Below are positions 57,170-64,000 of a DNA stretch of 64,000 bases, one piece after another; positions within the stretch are counted from its first letter, which is position 1; each line of letters opens with the position of its first letter. Made by a program: the position numbers and the translations under genes. A model generated the notes under the pieces. That model had not been told where the DNA came from. It worked only from the letters and a program-made list of their open reading frames with translations, and made no database searches. The stretch is from Leucophora obtusa (lineage: Eukaryota; Arthropoda; Insecta; Diptera; Anthomyiidae): positions 172,569,345 to 172,633,344 of the forward strand of contig OX465298.1 in NCBI GenBank assembly GCA_949987735.1, in the 5' to 3' direction.

Positions 57170-57500
57170 AATTCCTTGGGTTTGGAAAGACCATTTAAGC
57201 TCCAATACATTTAAGCTCAGATTTGGCCTTTCGATGACGATTAGCTCTAGCGTGGACTGATTTAAGTAATTTTCAATAGAGTCCGTCCTTGGGAAAAGAC
57301 AAACTTATGTTCCACATTTCGTTTATTTGTCTTATCTTTCCTCCTGTAGTTTGATTACAGACGAAGGTATATCGCTTAATCGACTCAGAATATGATTCTT
57401 AGCCGATATGTAAACTCTAAAATTGGAGAAACACCCATTATTTTTGTTTTAGGTTGCTACAAACCTGAGCACAAACTCAATAAAAACCTTAACCACCGAA
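57170..57500 (+). repeat. Highly degenerate copy of the 153-bp-monomer repeat
   Basis: TCCGTCCTTGGGAAAAGACA, GACGAAGGTATATCGCTTAATCGA, TTGTTTTAGGTTGCTACAAAC and GAGCACAAACTCAATAAAAACC follow the order of the monomer and right end, but the identity is low. Confidence 0.45.
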
Positions 57501-58720
57501 TTGGTTTTATATGTTGAAAGTATTTATGAGACGTATGAGCAATATTAATATTATAGTAATTATTTGTAACTCATACGCATGGGTACAAAGAAAATATTTC
57601 ATAGTTTCATTTTGAAAATATTTGCAGAGTAGAAAATATTTTCTTATTAGATGCAGTATCTCAGAATTGATTAAAATTGGTCTAATTGTAAGTTATTTTC
57701 CAGCTAAAAAAATAATTTTCCTAAAATGCATTATTTCCTTTCATTATTGAAATGTTCACTGCAAAAACACAAAATTTCATGTATAATTATGTTATTTCTT
57801 TCATTTAGAGTAACATTAGCATGTTTACAATGAAAAATTCAAATTGTATTTTGTTTTACAAAAATTTGCTGCTGACTAGTTACAAAAACACTAACATTGT
57901 GTAAAACAGGAGCAATTACGAATATTTTATGAATGTGTTGGTAAACTCACTCACAAATACATGTACAAATTCTCTCTAATAGTGCGGCAGTATAGAACAA
58001 TTTGCTTAACTTCCGTTTTAAAAGTATAAATAATGGTCTGTATTTAATATACTATTGCAACAGTTTTAGTAAACAGTATGTTTCCTATGTATGTTTATGT
58101 TTTTGTTTATCTGCATTACTTTACAAGTTTTTGGTTGTGTGGTTTTCCGTTTTTAGCGCCAAAAAAAAAAAACACACACTTACACATTTTCTAAACCACA
58201 TAACTGTGGCCATTTTACGTTGCAATTTTCCATACTCTGTTTTTGTACTTTATAAAAAATTCATATGCAATTTTTTGGGCAAAATGTTTACAACATTTAA
58301 CAGTAAAGTAAACACGAATGTAAAACAAAAATTTTGTATGAGAGTCCATTTATTTATGGATAAATGCTGCGAATGCCATCACTAGAACAATTTCAACAAC
58401 AACATGATAATCATCATCCTCATGGTTGGCATTAACGTGAACTCTACTAATTATGTTATGGTTTTATACCATACAAACATCGAAAATTAACATACTGAAT
58501 ATCCAAACCACACATGCTGCAATTCATATAAGTGCCTCAAGAGATAAACGCATTGCTGTTACAATCTACACTGTAGACTATTAAAAGAAAATTCGTGTAT
58601 CTATTAAAATACACTCAGACTTTGAATACTCTAAAGGCGCATTTACACGCCATAGAAAACTGATAGTAATAGCAGAATACGTAGAGGTGTTGCTAAATAG
58701 CTCTTTTGTGAATGATTTAA
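57501..58720. other. Probable host intronic DNA
   Basis: Region 57760-58560 has mixed composition (CAACAACAACATGATAATCATC near 58395) and no repeat partner seen. It includes the 127-codon ORF 58002-58385, which I reject as a gene. No exon with splice signals was recognised. Confidence 0.3.
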
Positions 58721-58724
58721 GCTC

Positions 58725-58890
58725 GCAGTGATACATCATTATTTTTGGGACTACCAGTAATGACACCGACTGACTTTCTGCATTATTTTAAAACATAAGT
58801 ATAATAATTAATTACTAACAAGTAGTTATTTTTTCCGTTATATCAAAACAAAGTATAATGCGATACCAATAACGGCATATTCGGTGCTGT
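58725..58890. repeat. Dispersed repeat shared with 51110-51260
   Basis: CATTATTTTTGGGACTACCAG then AATGACACCGACT and GCATTATTTTAAAACATA match the other copy, followed by a diverged AT-rich tail. Confidence 0.75.
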
Positions 58891-59841
58891 TCTCAGTTCC
58901 GAATCCACATAAAGAAATTTTAAAGTGGAACATTCCGAACATTTTTGCTGTTTTGTGATTCACATCCACAAAAATTTTTGTAAAATACTCCGTGTATAAA
59001 AAGCTGGGTGGAAGTGAAAACGAATGCACTTTTTTCTATGAAATATTTATTAAATTATTAAAAAAACATTTGTGAACAAAATTTTGAAACGTTTTCTTTG
59101 TATTTTCAATAAAATATTGAAATTTGTAGAACATTTAATACATAAAAAGATTATTTTAAAAACTGTCTATAAATTTTAACATTTTCTTTCGGAATCAAAA
59201 AAAAAGTGGAAGAAAAAGAAAAAATTATTTAACCAAAATTTCAAATTTATTTTCAGAATTGTTTTTGGTTTATATTTACATCAGCTGTGTTACCAAAGTT
59301 TACCCGAAGAAAAAGTCTGGGTAAATTTTGGTAGAAAGAGAAACAGTAATACACTCTCATTAGCGCTCTCATTTACCTAATTTTCGAGTACAGGAACGCT
59401 TTTGGGTAAATTTCGGTAACTTTGGGTAAATTTCGTTAACTTTTGCTACGTACGGGTACGCACTTAATATGTGAATACCAAAACAGCAAATTTCCGAATA
59501 TTTTAATTCCATGTGCTTTTAGAAATCCATTCTAAATGAAAACCCTCTAAACTCAGAACAGCAGTGATTTTCATATTTACTTCAAATATAAAGCAACGTG
59601 CAAGATTTGTTTAAAATTTTTTTGTTTTTAATCTATTTTTGAACTCTGTGAACGATATACCTTTCTACATACCTATATATACCTATACATTCTATACATT
59701 CAAAATAAAATACTGCAAGAATAAAATAATACAAAGACAACAAAACATACGAATAGACACATGGCGAACAAGCATATTTTTTTATTGAAAATTTAACAAA
59801 TTTTCGTTTCTTTACTGTGACATGCAAGTGTTAATATAAAT
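58891..59841. other. Non-coding DNA with a GGTAAATTT inverted motif cluster
   Basis: At 59290-59455 TACCCGAAG, GGGTAAATTTTGGTA and GGGTAAATTTCGGTAACTTTG repeat in both orientations, suggesting a small MITE whose ends were not fixed. No gene was found; the minus ORFs at 58838-59029 and 59633-59827 have no known domain. Confidence 0.35.
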
Positions 59842-59938
59842 TCATTGATGAAATGCCAAATTTTGAACAACTAAAAGTTCCAGAAAAAATACAACTCAAC
59901 AATAAAAGTGGTTAAAATTTGGTATCTTCATCAATGAC
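59842..59938. mobile_element. Tiny inverted-repeat element, about 97 bp
   Basis: ATTGATGAAATGCCAAATTT at the left faces AAATTTGGTATCTTCATCAAT at the right. A second inverted pair, TGACATGCAAGTGT (59817) and AAGTGCATGTCA (59938), lies outside it. Confidence 0.55.
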
Positions 59939-60346
59939 AAGTGCATGTCATAGGAAAGAACCGATACTGTTGTAAATTTAACAAATTTTCGTTAGAAAAT
60001 TATACTTGTGCGTCATGTTTCTATGTGTTGTTGAATCTGTATTATTTTATTTTTGTACATTTTTTGATTGGATTTAGATAAAATAGTCATGCTTTTTGAA
60101 GTAGTCCCCAATATTTTTGCTCGGTATAAATATAACCACATATTCTTGCTTTTTGTATGCTGTCGCGTATGCATACTTCTGTGCAGCAGGTCAATTAAAT
60201 ATGTTTTTATATATCGAAATAGCTCAGATGGTAAAGCTGTCGACTAGCAATCTGGAGTCCCAGGTTCCCAGGTTGTCGGTATTTGACATCTTTAAATTTT
60301 TACTCGTTTTTATTTTATAATATTTTCGCAATGCTAATATAATAAA
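59939..60346 (+). repeat. Repeat with tRNA-like module (relative of 53984)
   Basis: GCAGCAGGTCAATTAAATATG at 60183 matches 53987. The tRNA-like module at 60213-60270 reads TAGCTCAGATGGTAAAG (A-box), TCGACTAGCAATCTGG (loop CTAGCAA with AGC in the anticodon position) and CCCAGGTTCCCAGG (damaged B-box). Sequence to 60346 is otherwise unclassified. The ORF at 60117-60320 reads through the module. Confidence 0.55.
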
Positions 60347-60484
60347 CCAAGCAAACAAAAATTGGAAATCATGCTTAGCAAACAACTTCTTTCACTAATT
60401 TAAAAGTATTCGGTAGTATATTTTAAGCACAATAGCTCGCAATGGCAAAATGATGATTTTCTGCCAGTCAACTTTTATATCAAA

Positions 60485-60542
60485 GAATAACGCAGCGGTA
60501 GAGAGAAATTTTGAGGTCGCAAGTACGATACCCAGTGGCGGC
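60485..60542 (+). repeat. tRNA-like module, CCCAGC-1 minus copy
   Basis: AACGCAGCGGTAGAGAG (A-box, decayed), TTTTGAGGTCGCAAGTACGATACCC (B-box region). It sits at the same relative place as in the other two family copies. Confidence 0.6.
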
Positions 60543-60742
60543 AAAAAAAATTCTTTTTTGTAAAATAAAAAACATAATTTTTTTTGCGAAGAATCTGGTC
60601 TTAATTTTTAATTGATGGAAAAGAGTTTCCTTTACACTGGTTCAGAAAGTACTGAAAAAATGTTGAAGTGGATACTTCCCTCTCCTATGACAACACAATG
60701 TTAAAATCATTAGTTTTTCTGTTAAAAAAAGAAGTGGATTAA

Positions 60743-62941
60743 GGGTGTTAAATACTGTAACAATAGAATTTTAAGGGGCATATTTAAACCGTTGTCACAA
60801 ATTCAAATAACAATATTTTTACTATATTATTTTTTTATTTAAAATATATATTATTATGGTATTTTATAAAATTTCTCCAACCAAAATCGCCAGGGTTGCC
60901 ACTTCATTATTAGCCATTTTTAAAAAAGGCAAAATCGGCTGCCACTCTACAGCCTTCATTAATTATTGGAAAATAAAAATGTAAAGTGATTCTTAATTGC
61001 AGATAAATTCTCTAGTCCTTATCGTGGCCCAATTCTTATATTTTAAATTTTTTTTAACAAAGTTTCCACACAAACTTGAAAATTCCAAAAAAGGCAAGAA
61101 AAAACAATTTTACTTGGGCATATAAAATTTATTTGACTGAAATTCAAAAAAAGGGCCACGAAAGGACTACAGTTTTTTGTTGACTACGAAAGAAAAAAAA
61201 AGAAAGAAAGAAAGAAAAGAAAGTTAATTTTAAGCTAATAAAACAGCAAAATTTCAAAAAATTGTAAATGAAGAAAAGTTATATCTCCTAGCTTACTACA
61301 TGTCCACCAAATTTGAGACGAATCGGTTAATGGGTATTTGATATATTAAACCTAATAGTGTTAAAAACGATGGTAGATATATAATTATACATAATGCTAC
61401 TCACATTATTTTGTAAAAATGATATAATTTTGTACAGTTTTTAATTTATTTCGTATTTTTTTCCCCATTTTTATATAAATTGATTACTTTTATAACTTCC
61501 CAACAAACAAATCGTTCCGTTTACGTACCGTTTTCGGTCCATCATAAACGGAATCCAACTCCGTTTACGTACAGTTTTCCGGGTCCGTATATGGACCAGA
61601 AAACGGATTTTAATGAACATCGAAACTGATTCGAATCCGTTGAAAGTCCGTCAAGGACGGACCGTTTACGGACCGTTATGTCGTGTAAAAAACTGACAAG
61701 TCCGTTGAAAGTCCGTCATTGACGGACCGTTTACGGACCGTTGCGTCGTGTAAAAAACGGACAAGTCCGTTCAAAGTCCGTCAATGACGGACCATTTACG
61801 GACCGTTATGTCGTGTATAACCGGAGTGACTCCGGACCAAAAACGGACTTGTATATCTAACTAAATTGACTAATTTTGAGTAAATTTTTTTTTTATTTTT
61901 AATAGATTTATTAGTAACGATATTATTTACATTTACACTATATTTAGTACCTCAGTTTACCTCTTTATCTAGCGCATCAATTCACGACAGTCACCCATAA
62001 TAGAATCGATCATCTACATGCAAAAGAAAAAATAAATTAGTTATGGTTTAATTGATTGTATTTACGATGGCGTTTTACTCGAAACAATAACAATTTACAC
62101 ACAATTTGGGGAAAATTGCGTAGCCGCGTTAACGTACGTGGAACAAAGCTTTTGTTATAAAAACAAACGATCTTACATAAACCACAAACCATTGTAAAAC
62201 ACGCACTAAATATTTTTAATCTTACCATCTAATATATGTATGCGACTTGATGATTTGTTGATTGTGTTGTGTTGGATATATTCTAGCTACCGCCACCAAT
62301 TTATCACCACAAAAAGTTTTTAAAAGAATTTAATTGTTTTTATTTTGAACACAAATTAAAATCCATTAAGTCCGTATTTTACGGTACGGAAACGGAATTA
62401 AAACGTATTATGTTCGAAAATCCGATTACACGGTCCGTTAATGTTCCGTATACGTACAAGCTTTGACGGATACGTGTATTACGGACCGTTAATGTGTCGT
62501 AAAAGCCGGATTCATGATTCCGTATGTGCCGGAGTATCCGTAAAAATGTTTCTTGGGTTATATTAAGCCATCGGCACCTGCCTCATATGACGTGTCTTCA
62601 ATATCCATCGAGGAATCGTCATTGGCTTTTCTCTGAAAACTGCATGCAATTTTACATCTTTGGATGTATTTTTTATCTTTTATTTTGCCCTGTTATAATA
62701 TATACGATTTCTAATAAAAATAAGTTAATAAAAATGAAAACAAAAAGTGTTACACACAAATTTACCACATAGGGTTTTACTTTGGGACTAAAACATATTT
62801 TACAAAAAAATATATGAAAATTTAATTTCTTCGAATTTTTTATTGAAATTTTCGGAGCATATAGAGAAAAGTATACTCCATCCAAATAAAATATAAAAAA
62901 AAAATTCGAAAAGCAAAATTTTCCCAGAGTAGATACCCCCC
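60743..62941. mobile_element. TTAA-flanked insertion (piggyBac/Kolobok-like by target only)
   Basis: TTAA precedes GGGTGTTAAATACTG (60743) and follows GATACCCCCC (62941), and removing the insert with one TTAA makes the host CCCAGC-1 copy continuous. The ends are only weakly inverted (GGG...TACT). A (GAAA)n run is at 61189-61224. A further element (61499-62557) is nested inside. No transposase was recognised. Confidence 0.55.
61499..62557. mobile_element. CCCAA-ended element with dense ACGGA/TCCGT arrays
   Basis: CCCAACAAACA (61499) and TGTTTCTTGGG (ending 62557) are inverted with one mismatch. TT flanks both sides (61497-61498, 62558-62559). The left third has dozens of TCCGT/ACGGA words, including three 65-bp tandem units from about 61632 to 61830 (CGTCATTGACGGACCGTTTA). 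The right 200 bases repeat the motif (GTCCGTATTTTACGG, TACGGACCGTTAATG). The middle 490 bases lack it. The ORF at 62037-62228 has no recognisable domain. Confidence 0.8.
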
Positions 62942-63000
62942 TTAAATCATTAATTGTAGTGATTTTCCTACTACTTTGACATCTCTTTTTTTGCTGGGAA

Positions 63001-63404
63001 AGCTTTTAAATATTTTTAGTTTTCTTAGCATTTTAAGAATTATTCAGAAGCAGCGCAATCGCTTTATATTTTTTTATACTAAACTTCCAAGTGTAGAAAA
63101 TAGTTACATAACCATATATCTGCACTTAAAATAATACGTCAGTAGAAAAATCTGTCAAACGGGTTTCAAATCGATTTAACAAATTTTTAAAAAATTTTTA
63201 GTTAAAAAAAAACACTGATTTAAACAAAGATTTTAATTACCTTCAGTTAACACAATACGAAAAATGCTCAGTACTTTAACTAATTTTTAGTGTTAATTTT
63301 CAAAATTATTTATAACAATTTTTTAAGAAGCAATTCGTTAAATTTTACACAATTTATTGTTAAAATGTAATATTTTCATGTTTTTGTTATTACCCGGTAG
63401 TTTT
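63001..63404. repeat. AT-rich DNA, possible CACTTAAAA-type element
   Basis: GCACTTAAAATAATACGTCAG then TAGAAAAATCTGTCAAACG (63122) resembles the start of 51347. A possible partner TATTATTCTGAGT is at about 63905. Not resolved. Confidence 0.3.
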
Positions 63405-63660
63405 AAAGATGGCGCTAGTTCTTTCCCTCCCGATTTTTTAAAATGGCCTTAAAAACTAAGAGAGATAGAGCAAAATTGATGAAAATTTCGACAACCCCTG
63501 CCCACGTAAGGTTATCTCTATTAAAAAATGGACCATGAAAAGGTTATCTCTATTAAAAAATGGACCATGGTGGAGCCTTTGACCCTCGGATATTTGTAAT
63601 AGAAATGTTCCACTTCATAAAATGCCCCATATCTCAAAAACCAAAAAAATGTTTGCTCCT
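63405..63660. repeat. Dispersed repeat related to 45150-45420 (inverted)
   Basis: Contains AGATGGCGCTAGTTC, TTCCCTCCCGATTTTTTAAAA, GAAAATTTCGACAACCCCTG and a 38-base tandem duplication of AGGTTATCTCTATTAAAAAATGGACCATG at 63502-63568. Two antisense ORFs overlap here without recognisable domains. Confidence 0.55.
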
Positions 63661-63904
63661 TAGAAGTGCCCTTACAAGCCCTAAGATGAGGGAAGGGTTC
63701 CGAGCTCCAAAATTTGAACAAATTTTACGCCTCAGTATAATTACAAACAAAACTGTAGTTTTACTAATTTCTTATTTAAATTTAGATTTGTGAAATTTAA
63801 CAAAAAATGTTATAAAATCAACAAATTTTATTTTAAGCCAAAAAACAAGAATAAATTTTGTTAAATTAACAAATTTTTCTGTTCAGCCAACAGACTTATT
63901 ATTC

Positions 63905-64000
63905 TGAGTATGGTTAAAAGTAACCAGTTACTTTTATTATTACATTTTTTATTACTTTTGTATGGCGATGTCGCGCAAAATAATGAGTTATGGTTACACA
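63905..64000 (-). repeat. Edge copy of the 54360-54500 repeat
   Basis: GTAACCAGTTACTTTTATTA and GTATGGCGATGTCGCGCAAAA are the reverse complement of the 54360-54500 copy. The repeat continues past the window edge. Confidence 0.65.

Larger units (their letters stand above)
60347..62998 (-). mobile_element. CCCAGC-1 copy (minus) split by nested insertions
   Basis: The left end CCAAGCAAACAAAAATTGG and right end CTCTTTTTTTGCTGGG (62998) correspond to the two termini of 44189-45104. AA flanks both (60345-60346, 62999-63000). Family sequence runs 60347-60742 and resumes 62942-62998 (AAATCATTAATTGTAGTGAT). A TTAA-flanked element occupies the middle. The tRNA-like module of the family lies at 60485-60542 on the plus strand. 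Confidence 0.75.

Noticed and set aside
58002..58385. 127-codon plus-strand ORF
   Set aside because: No recognisable domain, no Kozak or splice support, composition like the surrounding non-coding DNA; Cys/Phe-rich because of TTT/TGT runs.
61632..61830. CRISPR-like repeat array
   Set aside because: Tandem 65-bp units without unique spacers, in insect-type DNA; also considered and rejected for 25060-25215 and the 153-bp monomers.
1..64000. TATA boxes, initiators and poly-A signals
   Set aside because: In DNA this AT-rich such strings occur everywhere; none could be tied to a transcript start or end.

Overview
The window looks like AT-rich, repeat-saturated DNA from an insect, most likely a higher fly (Diptera: Brachycera). 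Evidence for this: broken mariner/Tc1-like, CR1/jockey-like and RTE-like elements, a gypsy-type LTR remnant, an interspersed repeat with a (GACGGACA)n tract of the kind common in flies, and one exon with fly-like splice sites and start context. No prokaryotic gene organisation, operon or CRISPR array is present. Nearly all open reading frames in the window are chance ORFs or repeat translations.

Host gene content: one credible host exon (28540-28756, + strand). It has a polypyrimidine-AG acceptor, a start in good context, a signal-peptide-like N-terminus and a GTAAGT donor in phase 1. If real, DNA downstream of 28757 (and probably upstream of 28540) is intron of a very long gene for a secreted or membrane protein. 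The gene was not identified.

Mobile DNA with solved ends, left to right: inverted-repeat family (483-1113); CR1/jockey-like LINE (2922-4519) split by a CCCAGC-ended element (3161-3857, GA/GA target duplication); foldback element with 8-bp duplication (5439-5991); gypsy-type LTR remnant on the minus strand (7927-9799) that has swallowed an interspersed repeat; RTE-like LINE with its catalytic core deleted (11204-12474); hAT-like nest (13230-16572); TA-flanked MITE with nested half-palindrome (17649-18373); CCCAGT-ended element carrying a tRNA-like module (19787-20612); hAT-like MITEs (20673-21714, 23007-23772, 28789-29870, 54922-56957); a 1.27-kb near-complete hAT hairpin (24772-26045); two internally deleted mariner-type elements (32500-33326, 39375-40274); a 2.7-kb TIR element with a degenerate satellite inside (35336-38075); a large inverted repeat built of 153-bp monomers (40704-42078); tRNA-like-carrying CCCAGC elements (22694-24165, 44189-45104, 60347-62998) and a long composite (45579-49072).

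The most interesting theme is a set of non-autonomous terminal-inverted-repeat elements beginning CCCA and flanked by 2-bp target duplications of variable sequence (GA, TA, TG, AG, TT, AA). Several carry internal tRNA-like A-box/B-box modules at conserved positions. A second theme is that each MITE-like element has its own short motif iterated near both ends (for example ACGGA, TTGGGGA, CTCACG, TCCCGGGA, GGTAATGAAA), as expected for private transposase-binding arrays. No intact transposase or reverse transcriptase is encoded, so every element here appears non-autonomous or dead. All family assignments were made by eye, without a database search.
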